The notes: a model not told the origin generated them from the letters alone. A stretch of DNA of 64,000 nucleotides from Bacillota bacterium (GCA_023439125.1 JAEXOU010000015.1:104045-168044); one strand, 5' to 3'. Positions 27,141 through 36,529 are shown, counted from the stretch's first letter. Translations and numbers: made by a program.

Positions 27141-27527
27141 TTATCTTTCATTAAGCACGATTGTAATATGACTTAATCTCTTTAAGATTCTGTAAGCTCT
27201 ACCCTGTGCTCTTGGTCTGATTCTCTTCATTGTAGGTGCACTACCTGCATAACACTCTTCAATGTAAAGTTTTGATACGTCCATACCATTATTGTTTTCA
27301 GCATTTGCAATTGCTGATTTTAATAATTTTTCGATTAATGTTGAAGCATATCTTGGGTTATATGCTAAAATACCAAGTGCTGTCTGTACATCCTTGCCTC
27401 TTACTGCGTCAAGAACGAAACATGCCTTCTGAACAGATACTCTTGCGTAAGATAACTTTGCGCTTGGTCTAGTGTCCTTATTTGCATTTCTTTCTCTCTT
27501 GATCTGGGATCTATGTCCTTTTGCCAT
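27141..27527 (-). CDS. rplV: 50S ribosomal protein L22
   Basis: 128 residues from MAKGHRSQ. The beta-hairpin that lines the exit tunnel ends with PTMKRIRPRAQGRAYRILKRLSHITIVL. The ATG at 27527 follows AAAGGAGG; the upstream ATG at 27566 precedes that RBS. About 130 bp without a gene separate it from rpsS. Confidence 0.96.
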   Translation of the reverse strand: MAKGHRSQIKRERNANKDTRPSAKLSYARVSVQKACFVLDAVRGKDVQTALGILAYNPRYASTLIEKLLKSAIANAENNNGMDVSKLYIEECYAGSAPTMKRIRPRAQGRAYRILKRLSHITIVLNER

Positions 27528-27660
27528 GGATGTTCCTCCTTTCAAATGTTGACGGCTCTCCGTCACTTCTCTTCCAGCAGATTAACTGCTAATTTATTCG
27601 GTACATAAGTCTTCAAGTGAAGGGATACCCCCAACACTCTAGACTCATAAAAAGCTTGAA

Positions 27661-27939
27661 CTATCTTCTTGCTTTCTTCTCATCCTTACCATGTCCACGG
27701 TAAGTTCTTGTTGCTACGAATTCGCCAAGTTTGTGTCCAACCATATCCTCAGTAACATATACTGGAACATGTCTTCTACCATCATGAACTGCAATCGTAA
27801 GACCAACCATCTGTGGGAAGATTGTAGAACGACGAGACCAAGTCTTGATAACTGTTTTAGTGCCAGCTTTGATCTGCTCATCTACTTTCTTAAGTAAATG
27901 GTCATCTGCGAATGGTCCCTTCTTTAATGAACGTGCCAT
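27661..27939 (-). CDS. rpsS: 30S ribosomal protein S19
   Basis: 92 residues, MARSLKKGPFADDHLLKKVDEQ at the N-terminus and the signature FVATRTYRGHGKDEKK near the end. Part of the 30S head. Lies between rplB and rplV. Confidence 0.98.
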   Translation of the reverse strand: MARSLKKGPFADDHLLKKVDEQIKAGTKTVIKTWSRRSTIFPQMVGLTIAVHDGRRHVPVYVTEDMVGHKLGEFVATRTYRGHGKDEKKARR

Positions 27940-27955
27940 ATAGGTTTCCCTCCTT

Positions 27956-28801
27956 TTACTTAGATAACGCCTTACCGTCTCTTCTTCTCATAATTAACTT
28001 ATTGGACTGTTTATTCTTCTTACGAGTCTTAAGTCCAAGAGCTGGTTTACCCCAAGGTGTAACAGGGCCTGGACGACCAATACCAGTTCTTCCTTCACCA
28101 CCACCATGTGGATGGTCATTAGGATTCATTACGGAACCACGAACAGTAGGTCTGATACCCATGTGACGTTTACGTCCAGCTTTACCGATGTTGATTAACT
28201 CGTGATCAATGTTACCAACCTGACCGATTGTTGCACGGCAGATGATTGGAACCATTCTCATTTCGCCTGATGGTAATCTAAGTGTAGCATATTTGCCTTC
28301 CTTAGCCATTAACTGAGCAGAGTTTCCTGCAGAACGAACTAACTGTCCACCCTTGCCAGGATATAACTCGATGTTGTGAATCTGAGAACCAATTGGAATG
28401 TTGATAAGTGGCAAGCAATTACCAATCTTAACCTCAGCAGTTTCACCATTCATTACTGTTTGGCCAACTTGTAAACCATTTGGTGCTAAAATATATGCTT
28501 TCTCGCCGTCTGCATAGCAGATTAAAGCGATGTTTGCTGTTCTGTTTGGATCGTATTCAATTGTCTTAACAACAGCTGAGATACCATCTTTCTTTCTCTT
28601 GAAATCGATAACTCTATATTTTCTTCTAGAGCCACCACCCTGATGTCTTACAGTAATCTTTCCTTGATTGTTACGACCAGCTTTTTTCTTTAAAGAAACC
28701 ACTAAAGATTTCTCTGGTGTTGAGCATGTAATCTCTGAAAAATCGGAGCCGGTCATATTTCTTCTGGAAGGTGTATATGGGTTGAATGTTTTAATTCCCA
28801 T
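27956..28801 (-). CDS. rplB: 50S ribosomal protein L2
   Basis: 281 residues from MGIKTFNPYTPSRRNMTG. The peptidyl-transferase-proximal signature VRGSVMNPNDHPHGGGEGRTGIGR is intact, including the conserved His. The ATG at 28801 follows GGAG; the ATG at 28852 lies before the RBS. Confidence 0.97.
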   Translation of the reverse strand: MGIKTFNPYTPSRRNMTGSDFSEITCSTPEKSLVVSLKKKAGRNNQGKITVRHQGGGSRRKYRVIDFKRKKDGISAVVKTIEYDPNRTANIALICYADGEKAYILAPNGLQVGQTVMNGETAEVKIGNCLPLINIPIGSQIHNIELYPGKGGQLVRSAGNSAQLMAKEGKYATLRLPSGEMRMVPIICRATIGQVGNIDHELINIGKAGRKRHMGIRPTVRGSVMNPNDHPHGGGEGRTGIGRPGPVTPWGKPALGLKTRKKNKQSNKLIMRRRDGKALSK

Positions 28802-28930
28802 TTTACTTTCTCCTTTCGCTCCATACGCAATATGATTGTGATAATATATCACAGGTTTTCAGCAATTTCGTAAACTGCTATAATTTCTCTGCGTGATCTA
28901 TCTTCTTCAAATCCTATAACAGTCTATATT

Positions 28931-29230
28931 CTATAAACCGGAGAAGATTTCGATTTCAGCACTGTCAGCTGTTAACTGAACAATTGCTTTCTTTGTCTTA
29001 GATGTTTTACCAGTAGTATTTCCACGACGACGGTTCTTTCCATCTTGATTCATTGTGTTTACGCTAGCAACTTTAGTGCCTGCGAACATTTTCTCTACAG
29101 CTTCTTTAACCTGAGCCTTAGTTGCTTCTGGATGAACTAAGAAGGAGTACTTCTTTTCACTCATAGAATTCATAGACTTTTCAGTTACGACTGGCTTGAG
29201 TATAACATCATAATATTTAATATCTGCCAT
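28931..29230 (-). CDS. rplW: 50S ribosomal protein L23
   Basis: 99 residues; VILKPVVTEKSMNSMSEKKYSFLVHPEATK is the typical N-terminus. It is the docking site for SRP and trigger factor at the tunnel exit. The start overlaps the rplD stop (TAATG). Confidence 0.97.
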   Translation of the reverse strand: MADIKYYDVILKPVVTEKSMNSMSEKKYSFLVHPEATKAQVKEAVEKMFAGTKVASVNTMNQDGKNRRRGNTTGKTSKTKKAIVQLTADSAEIEIFSGL

Positions 29231-29850
29231 TATGCGTACACCTCCTCGATCTGTGCAACAGCATCCTTAGTAATAACTAAAGTATCATATTTAACAATGT
29301 CATAAACATTGATTGTGTTAGATAAAGCAGTTCTTACAGTAGGAATATTTCTTGCAGAAAGAATTACATTTTCATCCTTCTTATCAAGAACAACTAATGC
29401 TTTGTTAACCTTTAAGTTTTCAAGAACAGCTGCAAATTTCTTTGTTTTAATTTCATCAAAGCTGATAGAATCTAAAACAATAAACTTATTAGCCGCTACT
29501 CTGCTAGTTAAAGCAGATTTGATTGCAAGACCTTTCTCTTTTCTGTTCATCTTGAAAGAGTAATCTCTTGGCTTTGGAGCGAAAACAACACCGCCACCCT
29601 TCCATTGAGGAGATCTTGTTGAACCCTGTCTAGCATGACCGGTTCCTTTCTGCTTCCAAGGCTTTCTTCCGCCACCACTAACTTCGCTACGTGTTTTAGC
29701 GCTCTGTGTGCCCTGACGTTTGTTTGCAAGCTGGCTAACAACTGCCATATGCATTAAATGTTCGTTTACTTCTACTCCGAACACGGAATCGTTAAGTTCT
29801 AAAGAACTAACTTCTTTGCCTTCTATATTATAAACCTTTACATTTGCCAT
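29230..29850 (-). CDS. rplD: 50S ribosomal protein L4
   Basis: 206 residues. The tunnel-lining loop is rich in Arg/Gly (KTRSEVSGGGRKPWKQKGTGHARQGSTRSPQWKGGG). In E. coli L4 also represses this operon through the S10 leader; whether that holds here is unknown. Confidence 0.97.
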   Translation of the reverse strand: MANVKVYNIEGKEVSSLELNDSVFGVEVNEHLMHMAVVSQLANKRQGTQSAKTRSEVSGGGRKPWKQKGTGHARQGSTRSPQWKGGGVVFAPKPRDYSFKMNRKEKGLAIKSALTSRVAANKFIVLDSISFDEIKTKKFAAVLENLKVNKALVVLDKKDENVILSARNIPTVRTALSNTINVYDIVKYDTLVITKDAVAQIEEVYA

Positions 29851-29877
29851 TTAAGTGTTCCTCCTTTCTTAAAGCTT

Positions 29878-30513
29878 CTACTTAGCGCTTTTTACTGTAT
29901 CCTTTAACATGATCATAGCTTTCTTAGGTCCTGGAACAGCACCCTTAACTAAGATAAGGTTATTGTCTACATCAATTTTTACTACTTCAAGGTTCTGTAC
30001 AGTAATCTTTACATTACCAGTCTGTCCAGGCATGTGCTTACCTTTGAATACTCTACCAGGAGTTGTTGCAGCTCCGTTGGAACCAGCATGTCTGTGATGT
30101 TTAGAACCGTGACCCATAGGTCCTCTGGATAATCCGTGACGCTTAATTGCACCTTGGAATCCTTTACCTTTGGAAATACCAGTTGCATCGATCTTGTCGC
30201 CTACTGCGAAGATGTCTGCTTTGATTTCCTGACCTACAGTGTAGTCTGCAGCGTTTTCAAACTTAAACTCTTTAAGAAATCTCTTATTTGCAACACCCGC
30301 TTTTGCAAAGTGTCCCTTTTGTGGCTTTGTAACAAGTGACTCTCTAATGTCGCCAAAACCAACCTGTACTGCTGAGTATCCATCATTTTCTACAGTTTTA
30401 ACCTGAGTAACTGCACATGGACCAGCCTGCAATACTGTAACTGGAGTTAATACTCCACTTTCATTGAAGATCTGAGTCATACCAATCTTCTTAGCTAAAA
30501 TAGCTTTTTTCAT
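29878..30513 (-). CDS. rplC: 50S ribosomal protein L3
   Basis: 211 residues; AILAKKIGMTQIFNESG at the start and the signature FQGAIKRHGLSRGPMGHGSKHHR, including the Gln-containing GSNGAATTPGRVFKGKHMPGQ loop. Second gene of the S10 operon. 130 bp without a gene lie between it and rpsJ. Confidence 0.98.
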   Translation of the reverse strand: MKKAILAKKIGMTQIFNESGVLTPVTVLQAGPCAVTQVKTVENDGYSAVQVGFGDIRESLVTKPQKGHFAKAGVANKRFLKEFKFENAADYTVGQEIKADIFAVGDKIDATGISKGKGFQGAIKRHGLSRGPMGHGSKHHRHAGSNGAATTPGRVFKGKHMPGQTGNVKITVQNLEVVKIDVDNNLILVKGAVPGPKKAMIMLKDTVKSAK

Positions 30514-30643
30514 TACTGTTTACCTCCTATTAATCTACAGCGGATTATGCTGTTTTGCATAATCATCCTAGATGGCCTATACGGAAGTTTCCTATTATAT
30601 AAACCCTAAGGATTATTACCTGTTGTTAATTACTTCACCAAGA

Positions 30644-30961
30644 CTATCTTGTCTTCATCTTGATATCAATGTACACACCTGCTGGCATCTCTAATCTAGA
30701 TAAAGCATCAACAGTTTTCTGTGTAGGAATGATGATATCGATTAATCTCTTATGTGTTCTCTGCTCGAACTGTTCTCTAGAATCTTTGTACTTGTGTACC
30801 GCTCTAAGAATAGTTACAACTTCTTTCTTAGTAGGCAATGGAACTGGTCCACTCACCTTAGATCCTGTCTTCTTTACAGTTTCGATAATTTTCGCCGCAG
30901 ATGCATCGATTAAATGATGATCATATGCCTTGAGAGTAATTCTCATAACTTGATTTGCCAT
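30644..30961 (-). CDS. rpsJ: 30S ribosomal protein S10
   Basis: 105 residues from MANQVMRITLKAYDHHLID. The family signature is in GPVPLPTKKEVVTILRAVHKYKDSREQFEQRTHKRLI. First gene of the S10-spc-alpha unit; S10 is also the Nus factor NusE. AAGGAGG is 11 nt before the ATG at 30961; an ATG at 31036 lies before this RBS. Confidence 0.97.
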   Translation of the reverse strand: MANQVMRITLKAYDHHLIDASAAKIIETVKKTGSKVSGPVPLPTKKEVVTILRAVHKYKDSREQFEQRTHKRLIDIIIPTQKTVDALSRLEMPAGVYIDIKMKTR

Positions 30962-31273
30962 AAAAAAAGCCGCCTCCTTTTCGCACTTCATTTCAGTACG
31001 ACAAGTGGTGACTGTACACTCACCCGTGTGTATCATGCTTGTCAGAAAGAAATATCCAAGTTTACGGGGTAGCCCCTAACTTGGTGTACGCTAATTACGT
31101 TTCATTCATAAGAAGCCTTTGTTTCAACACGGTTTATCTGCCATTTGCAGAACTCTTAATTTGTACAGTGACTTGTCGCCAGTTTCATAACTTGACATTC
31201 GCTCCACGGAAAACCTGCATCTTTCGACACAGCAACCTCACGTTTCTACGCTATCAACGTCACAACATTAATG
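30962..31273 (-). promoter_or_regulatory. Structured leader of the S10 operon
   Basis: About 305 nt of untranslated RNA between the strong promoter at 31274-31302 and rpsJ. On the minus strand it contains a compound hairpin CCAAGTT-A-GGGG-CTA-CCCC-GTA-AACTTGG (31056-31084) and a second stem GACAAG/CTTGTC (31000-31005 with 31038-31043) with TACAC/GTGTA inside. Leaders of this length in ribosomal operons often bind a repressor protein; which one is unknown. Confidence 0.5.
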
Positions 31274-31302
31274 ATTATATCTTATATGAAAACAAAATGC
31301 AA
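31274..31302 (-). promoter_or_regulatory. Strong promoter of ribosomal super-operon
   Basis: On the minus strand TTGCAT, exactly 17 bp, TATAAT. Upstream is a long A/T-rich stretch (31303-31335) that looks like an UP element. It is the only clear strong promoter before rpsJ and probably drives all or most of the 17-kb cluster. Confidence 0.85.
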
Positions 31303-31521
31303 GGATTTTTTTTAATATTTTATTTTAATTTATTTGTTTCCTCAGATTATGTTTTCTTTCATAAATAATCATATCTACAATACTCCCTCATAACCGAATA
31401 AATCACATTCATGTTACAAGGCTCTATTACGTTTTCTATTCCTAATATCTTAACGTAAAACCTCAGGATGACATATTTAACTATCATAATGAACTTGTTT
31501 CTACCTATTATAATATGAATA

Positions 31522-31567
31522 GAAAAAAATATTCTCGTCAGAAAGAATTAAACTCTGTCGAGAATAT
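31522..31567 (-). terminator. Intrinsic terminator after methyltransferase gene
   Basis: Minus-strand ATATTCTCG-A-CAGA / CTG-A-CGAGAATAT stem followed by seven T residues, just past the stop codon at 31585. Confidence 0.85.
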
Positions 31568-31584
31568 TGCTTTCACATGTGAAG

Positions 31585-32460
31585 TTAAGCCTCCCATCGT
31601 CCTGATGCACCACATGGTAAGACAAGCTTACTTGCAGTAACTGGAAGACCAATTTCATCTGCGGTTACTTTACCACCATAATTTTTTTGCAACTCAAGGC
31701 CTAGCATATAAGCAAGTACTGCAGGCTGTAAACCTGTAGTATAAGAGTTGATTAAATAAAACAGAGGATTTTCAGATAAAACCTTCGTACATAATTTAAC
31801 GAATGGATGAATACTCTCCTCTATCTTCCATATCTCACCCTTTGGTCCCCTTCCATAAGAAGGTGGATCCATAATAATTGCATCATAAGTATTTCCTCGG
31901 CGAATCTCACGCTCCACAAATTTAACACAATCATCTACGATATATCGGATAGGGGCTTCTCCTAAATCTGAGGACACTGCATTCTCTTTTGCCCAAGTGA
32001 CCATACCTTTGGATGCATCCACATGAGTTACATGTGCACCTGCTTTCGCTGCTGCTAACGTTGCTCCACCTGTATAAGCAAATAAATTCAAGACCTTAAT
32101 CTGGCGATTCGGATTTTCTTTTAATGCTTCGCGAATCTTATTACTAAACCAATCCCAGTTGACTGCCTGTTCTGGGAATAATCCTGTATGTTTAAAGCTA
32201 AACGGCTGCAAATTAAACTTCAGTTCTTTATACTGTATCTGCCACTGTTTTGGTAAATCGATAAATTCCCATTCACCACCACCCTTGCTGCTTCTATGAT
32301 AATGCGCATTCCTTTTCTTCCAACCTTGTTCTTTTTTCTCTGTTGTCCATATAACCTGAGGATCCGGACGAACTAAAAGATATTTACCCCAACGCTCTAA
32401 CTTCTCACTATCTGAGGTATCAATTACCTCATAATCCTTCCATTCATCAGCTATCCACAT
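31585..32460 (-). CDS. Class I SAM-dependent methyltransferase (RlmI-like)
   Basis: A 291-residue Rossmann methyltransferase. Motif I is VLNLFAYTGGATLAAAKAGA, motif II HVDASKGMV, and the catalytic-loop motif IMDPPSYGRG (DPPSY) is typical of the RlmI/RlmK 23S rRNA cytosine methyltransferase group. The N-terminal PUA domain of RlmI is not evident, so the substrate is open. The ATG at 32460 has TGGAGGAG upstream; an in-frame ATG nine codons earlier lies before it. Single-gene unit with its own terminator. Confidence 0.83.
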   Translation of the reverse strand: MWIADEWKDYEVIDTSDSEKLERWGKYLLVRPDPQVIWTTEKKEQGWKKRNAHYHRSSKGGGEWEFIDLPKQWQIQYKELKFNLQPFSFKHTGLFPEQAVNWDWFSNKIREALKENPNRQIKVLNLFAYTGGATLAAAKAGAHVTHVDASKGMVTWAKENAVSSDLGEAPIRYIVDDCVKFVEREIRRGNTYDAIIMDPPSYGRGPKGEIWKIEESIHPFVKLCTKVLSENPLFYLINSYTTGLQPAVLAYMLGLELQKNYGGKVTADEIGLPVTASKLVLPCGASGRWEA

Positions 32461-32628
32461 AGATACTCCTCCATTTATAGAAATCAATCATATAAAACTC
32501 ATATGATGTGACCTTATTCTATTATTCTCTCATTTTCCTCATGTATACCAAAAAATCTACCTATGATTATATAGTACCCCGTAACTATCCGTCAAGCACT
32601 ATAGCTACTCATGTTATCTACATTACAC

Positions 32629-32657
32629 TTGACATAGGTAATAAATAACATTAAAAT
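32629..32657 (+). promoter_or_regulatory. Promoter of pspA-ydjGHI-like operon
   Basis: TTGACA, 17 bp, TAAAAT: a sigma-A type promoter. A TGTATAGTA/TACTATACA hairpin (about 32664-32702) lies in the leader before the RBS GTGGAGGG. No obvious AAC...CGTA extracytoplasmic-sigma motif was seen, unlike the SigW promoter of the B. subtilis operon. Confidence 0.65.
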
Positions 32658-32730
32658 CAAATCATGTATAGTATATAATTTACATAATTTTTTACTATAC
32701 AATTACTTATTAAGTGGAGGGATAAAAGAT

Positions 32731-33408
32731 ATGGGTATATTAACACGTTTTAAGGATATTATGTCAGCCAATATTAATGCACTTTTAGACAAAGCTGAGG
32801 ATCCTGAAAAGATGATTGATCAATGTTTAAGAAATCTGAATGAAGATTTAGGCAAAGTTAAATCTGAGACAGCTGCTATTATGGCAGAAGAGACACGCGC
32901 AAAACGTGAGGTAGATGAGTGTAATGCTGAGATCGAGCGTATGCAATCATTCGCTATTAAGGCTGTAAATGCTGGTAATGATGGCGATGCGAAAAAGTTT
33001 TTAGAGCAGAAGGCACTCTATACGAATAAACTTACTGGACTTACACAAACTTATAACTTAGCTCATACAAACGCAACTAACATGAGAGCTATGCACGATA
33101 AGCTTGTTAAGGATATTAATGAGTTAGAATCACGTAAAGATATGATTAAAGGTAAACTAGCAGTAGCTAAAACTCAAGAACGCATCAATAAGATGGGATC
33201 TAGTGTAGATAGTGCGAATAACTCGATGGCTAGCTTCTCTAAATATGAAGATATGGCCAATAAGAGATTAGACCAAGCAAATGCAATGGCAGAGTTAAAT
33301 AGCTCCTCTCCTGAAAATCAGATTAGCGATTTAGCTGATAAATATGAAACATCTTCTGTTGAAATCGATGATGAATTAGCTGCTTTAAAAGCAAGTCTTA
33401 ATAAATAG
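32731..33408 (+). CDS. pspA: PspA/IM30 family membrane-stress protein
   Basis: A 225-residue, almost wholly helical protein starting MGILTRFKDIMSANINALLDKAEDPEKM, which matches PspA/LiaH/Vipp1. The N-terminal amphipathic helix binds stressed membranes, and the long coiled coil (about 25-180) polymerises in ESCRT-III-like fashion. It is followed by genes with the same domains and order as B. subtilis ydjG, ydjH and ydjI. There YdjI (SPFH) helps recruit PspA to the membrane. Here the function is inferred from that synteny. Confidence 0.92.
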   Translation: MGILTRFKDIMSANINALLDKAEDPEKMIDQCLRNLNEDLGKVKSETAAIMAEETRAKREVDECNAEIERMQSFAIKAVNAGNDGDAKKFLEQKALYTNKLTGLTQTYNLAHTNATNMRAMHDKLVKDINELESRKDMIKGKLAVAKTQERINKMGSSVDSANNSMASFSKYEDMANKRLDQANAMAELNSSSPENQISDLADKYETSSVEIDDELAALKASLNK

Positions 33409-33423
33409 GAGAGCATATAAACT

Positions 33424-34557
33424 ATGGTTACTCAATTTAAATGTCCTAGTTGTGGTAACGACCTTTCCTTCGATGTACAAAGCGGCACATTAAAGTGTCC
33501 TAGTTGTGGTCAATCCGTTCCAATGGATCAAGTACCTAAGACTGAGGCACAAGGTACAGCAGATGATACCTTAGATGTTGATATGTTTAATCCGAATGAT
33601 ATTGAGGAAGAGTGTTCTTATGAATACAACGGGGAAAGAAATATTCCACATAGTACGTTTTCTGAACACGAAGTACATGAATATCAGTGTAATAATTGCG
33701 GTGCCATAATACTTGCAGATAAAGATACCACAGCGACTAGTTGTAGTTTCTGTGGTTCTCCTGTCGTATTGGCTGACCGTTTAACCGGAAACCTTGCTCC
33801 TGCTAAGGTAATTCCATTTCGAATTACAAGAGATGAGGCACAGGCCACATTCAAAAAATGGTGTAAAAATGGTCGATTTACCCCGAATGAATTCCGTAAT
33901 GCAGACCGTGTTAAGAATATCACCGGAATGTATGTACCATACTGGTTATTTGATATGAATAGTAAAGGTGATGTTGATGCTACCTGTACTAGAAAAAAAT
34001 CATACACACGAGGAGAATATCGAATTACTGAAACCTCTTATTTTCATGTGTATCGTAAATTCGATCTAAACTATACAAAAATTCCAGTGGATGCATCCGA
34101 AAAAATGAATGATGATTTAATGGATCGTTTGGAACCATTCAATTATTCTGACTTAACTGAATTTCAGATGCCATATCTTTCTGGATTTCTCGCTGAAAAG
34201 TATAACTATACTGATTCCGATCTTTATCCACGTATTCGCGATCGAGTAGATAATTTTGTTACTGACTATGTCAAAAGTACAATGACTGGCTACTCTACAA
34301 CAACGATTAATCGACGAGATGTACATATCAAAACCAATAATGCATTTTACACGCTTCTTCCTGTTTGGACCGTGTACTACGATTTTAAAGATTCAGAGCA
34401 TGTCTTCTTAATGAATGGTCAGACTGGTAAAATTGTTGGAAAACCTCCAATATCGAAAGGTAAGGTAGCTAAGTGGTTTGGTATTATCTCAGGTATCTCC
34501 TTTATCGTATTGAAAGCAATTGGTATAGTAATCGAGATGGGAGGTCCACGTTTATGA
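33424..34557 (+). CDS. Zinc-ribbon membrane protein, YdjG-like
   Basis: 377 residues. The N-terminal zinc ribbon has Cys7, 10, 25 and 28 and a second one Cys89, 92, 107 and 110, both CxxC...CxxC. A middle domain is rich in aromatic beta strands. One membrane segment lies near the end (about 350-371). The position after pspA equals ydjG in B. subtilis, whose product takes part in a membrane complex with YdjH and YdjI. Molecular role unknown. Its stop overlaps the next start (ATGATGA). Confidence 0.75.
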   Translation: MVTQFKCPSCGNDLSFDVQSGTLKCPSCGQSVPMDQVPKTEAQGTADDTLDVDMFNPNDIEEECSYEYNGERNIPHSTFSEHEVHEYQCNNCGAIILADKDTTATSCSFCGSPVVLADRLTGNLAPAKVIPFRITRDEAQATFKKWCKNGRFTPNEFRNADRVKNITGMYVPYWLFDMNSKGDVDATCTRKKSYTRGEYRITETSYFHVYRKFDLNYTKIPVDASEKMNDDLMDRLEPFNYSDLTEFQMPYLSGFLAEKYNYTDSDLYPRIRDRVDNFVTDYVKSTMTGYSTTTINRRDVHIKTNNAFYTLLPVWTVYYDFKDSEHVFLMNGQTGKIVGKPPISKGKVAKWFGIISGISFIVLKAIGIVIEMGGPRL

Positions 34558-35330
34558 TGATAAAAAGATATACTCGTTCTTTTACTTTTTTAATTATATT
34601 CATCTTGTGTTTAGCCTTTCTTCCAACTACTAGCGTTATGGCAAAAGAAGCTCCAGTTTCTTTTGTAGATGATGGAGCAAATCTCTTCTCAGAGGAAGAA
34701 GAACTTAAATTATCAGTCAAAATACAAGCAATTCAAAAAAAATATGATGCGGATGTTGTGATTCTAACAGTAGAGGACCGTGGCCCCATTTCTTCAACAA
34801 GGTACGTAGAAAACTATATTGATGAGAATTGTGACTTAGGTAGATTCAAAGAGAATGTCACAATATTATTTATTGATAAGTTAGACCGCTATGTAGAAAT
34901 TCAAGGATATGGCAATTGTGAATATTTTATCAACAATGACCGTATTGATTCCATATTAGACGATATCGAAGTTGATCTACATTTTGATGAGTATTTTGAT
35001 GCTTGTACTACCGCTTTACATGAGATATCATATTATTATGGACTGAATCCTAATATGCTTACTTGGACCTGGTTACATGCTGTAGTAGCACTAATTATTG
35101 GTGCCATTGTTACAATTGTAATGGTGTCACATAGCAAAGGTAAGGTTACAACCAATAGCAGAACTTACTTAGACACCGCACATTCTGGACTAGTAGCTAA
35201 GCGTGATATGTATGTTACTACCACAGTTCGTAGAACTCGAATTCAATCAAGTAGTTCCGGCGGAAGTAGATCTGGTGGTGGCAGAAGCTCTGGCGGTCGC
35301 TCTCACTCCGGTGGTGGTCGTCATTTTTAA
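34554..35330 (+). CDS. TPM-domain protein with signal peptide, YdjH-like
   Basis: 258 residues. A signal peptide (about 1-30) is followed by a TPM fold (FVDDGANLFSEEEELKLSVKIQAIQKKYDADVVILTV, residues about 35-150). A membrane segment follows (about 180-200), then a C-terminal Ser/Gly/Arg-rich low-complexity tail (SSSGGSRSGGGRSSGGRSH). The TPM domain occurs in Psp-linked proteins, and ydjH holds the same place in B. subtilis. The ATG at 34554 is chosen because GGGAGG is 10 nt upstream; earlier in-frame starts overlap the previous gene by 80 bp. Confidence 0.78.
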   Translation: MMIKRYTRSFTFLIIFILCLAFLPTTSVMAKEAPVSFVDDGANLFSEEEELKLSVKIQAIQKKYDADVVILTVEDRGPISSTRYVENYIDENCDLGRFKENVTILFIDKLDRYVEIQGYGNCEYFINNDRIDSILDDIEVDLHFDEYFDACTTALHEISYYYGLNPNMLTWTWLHAVVALIIGAIVTIVMVSHSKGKVTTNSRTYLDTAHSGLVAKRDMYVTTTVRRTRIQSSSSGGSRSGGGRSSGGRSHSGGGRHF

Positions 35331-35352
35331 CAATAGAAAGGAAATATAATAT

Positions 35353-36348
35353 ATGGGTTTATTTAGTGGACAATTATCGAATGTGGTAGAATGGAAAGAA
35401 TTCCGTGAGGATATGATTTTCTATAAATGGAGTAATGATGAGATTAAAAAAGGAAGTCGCCTCATAATTCGTCCGGGACAGGATGCCATCTTTTTATATA
35501 ATGGAAAGATTGAAGGTATCTTCACTGACGATGGAGATTATGATATCGAATCACAAATTATCCCTTTCCTTTCTACCTTAAAAGGTTTTAAATTTGGATT
35601 CAATTCTGGCATGCGTGCAGAAGTTCTCTTTATCAACACAAAGGAATTTACCGTACGTTGGGGTACAGCCAATGCAATTAATATCCCAGCTCCTGGACTT
35701 CCTGGTGGAATGCCAATCCGTTCTCATGGTACATTTAACTTTAAAGTAAATGATTATATCAAACTAATTGATAAAGTTGCTGGTATCAAAAATAGTTACT
35801 GTGTTGAAGATGTTCGTCTTCGTATTGTAGGTAGTTTAGATCAGCTATTAATGAAATGGATTGTCAAAGTAGGGAAAGACATGTTCAATCTTCAAGCAAA
35901 TGCTTACGATATCGCAGAAGGTATTAAAGACGACCTAGATATGAAAATGTTTGATACCGGAATTAAGATTACAGATTTTGTAATCATGAGCTTTACTTAT
36001 CCTGAAGAGATCCAAAGAGCAATTAATAAGAATGCTTCTCAAAGTATGATCGGTGATGTTAACCGTTACCAGCAGATTAATATCGGAGAAGGAATTGCAA
36101 ACGGTACCGTTAAAGGTGGTAGTGTTGCTTCTGATATGACAGGAATGATGATGGGAATGCAGATGGCAAATGTGATGATGCAAGGTATGAATCAAAATAT
36201 GCAAAACATGAATCAGAATGCTCAAGCAATGAATAGCAATACTCCAAATGCAGGCACTTCCTCTCAAAAACCGAACTTCTGCCCGAATTGTGGTCAGAAA
36301 ACAGGTAGTGCAAACTTCTGTCCAAACTGTGGTCAAAAATTAGTTTAA
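35353..36348 (+). CDS. SPFH-domain protein with zinc ribbon, YdjI-like
   Basis: 331 residues. The N-terminal two thirds match the virion-core/YdjI type of SPFH protein (residues about 25-245). A Met/Asn/Gln-rich linker (about 255-290) follows, then a C-terminal zinc ribbon with Cys310, 313, 323 and 326. In B. subtilis YdjI is needed to place PspA at the membrane. It closes the four-gene operon. RBS AAAGGAAA. Confidence 0.82.
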   Translation: MGLFSGQLSNVVEWKEFREDMIFYKWSNDEIKKGSRLIIRPGQDAIFLYNGKIEGIFTDDGDYDIESQIIPFLSTLKGFKFGFNSGMRAEVLFINTKEFTVRWGTANAINIPAPGLPGGMPIRSHGTFNFKVNDYIKLIDKVAGIKNSYCVEDVRLRIVGSLDQLLMKWIVKVGKDMFNLQANAYDIAEGIKDDLDMKMFDTGIKITDFVIMSFTYPEEIQRAINKNASQSMIGDVNRYQQINIGEGIANGTVKGGSVASDMTGMMMGMQMANVMMQGMNQNMQNMNQNAQAMNSNTPNAGTSSQKPNFCPNCGQKTGSANFCPNCGQKLV

Positions 36349-36362
36349 TTGAATATTTAACA

Positions 36363-36472
36363 AAAGAATGGGATTGATGGTATTTTTCAGAGTTCCTTAC
36401 AAGTTCACATTCATATTTTGAACCTATAAGCATAACACATTGAAAAAATATATCTTCAATCTCATTCTTTAT
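36363..36472. terminator. Long hairpin after psp-like operon
   Basis: AAAGAATGGGATTGA at the left pairs with TCAATCTCATTCTTT at the right; further pairs extend the stem to about 27 positions around a 50-nt insert that contains its own GTTCA/TGAAC hairpin. Probably ends the plus-strand transcript; the tail is not a strong U run. Confidence 0.55.
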
Positions 36473-36529
36473 GTATACTGCCCTTAGTGCAACAGCTTTA
36501 CTTGACTAATCTTTCAATCTTCCAAATGG

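Noticed and set aside
14336..31036. Search for tRNA or rRNA genes in and around the ribosomal cluster
   Set aside because: No cloverleaf or conserved rRNA sequence was recognised.
31039..31368. A 109-codon plus-strand frame in the S10 leader
   Set aside because: It runs opposite to the strong promoter and leader, has Cys/Phe-rich random composition and no RBS.
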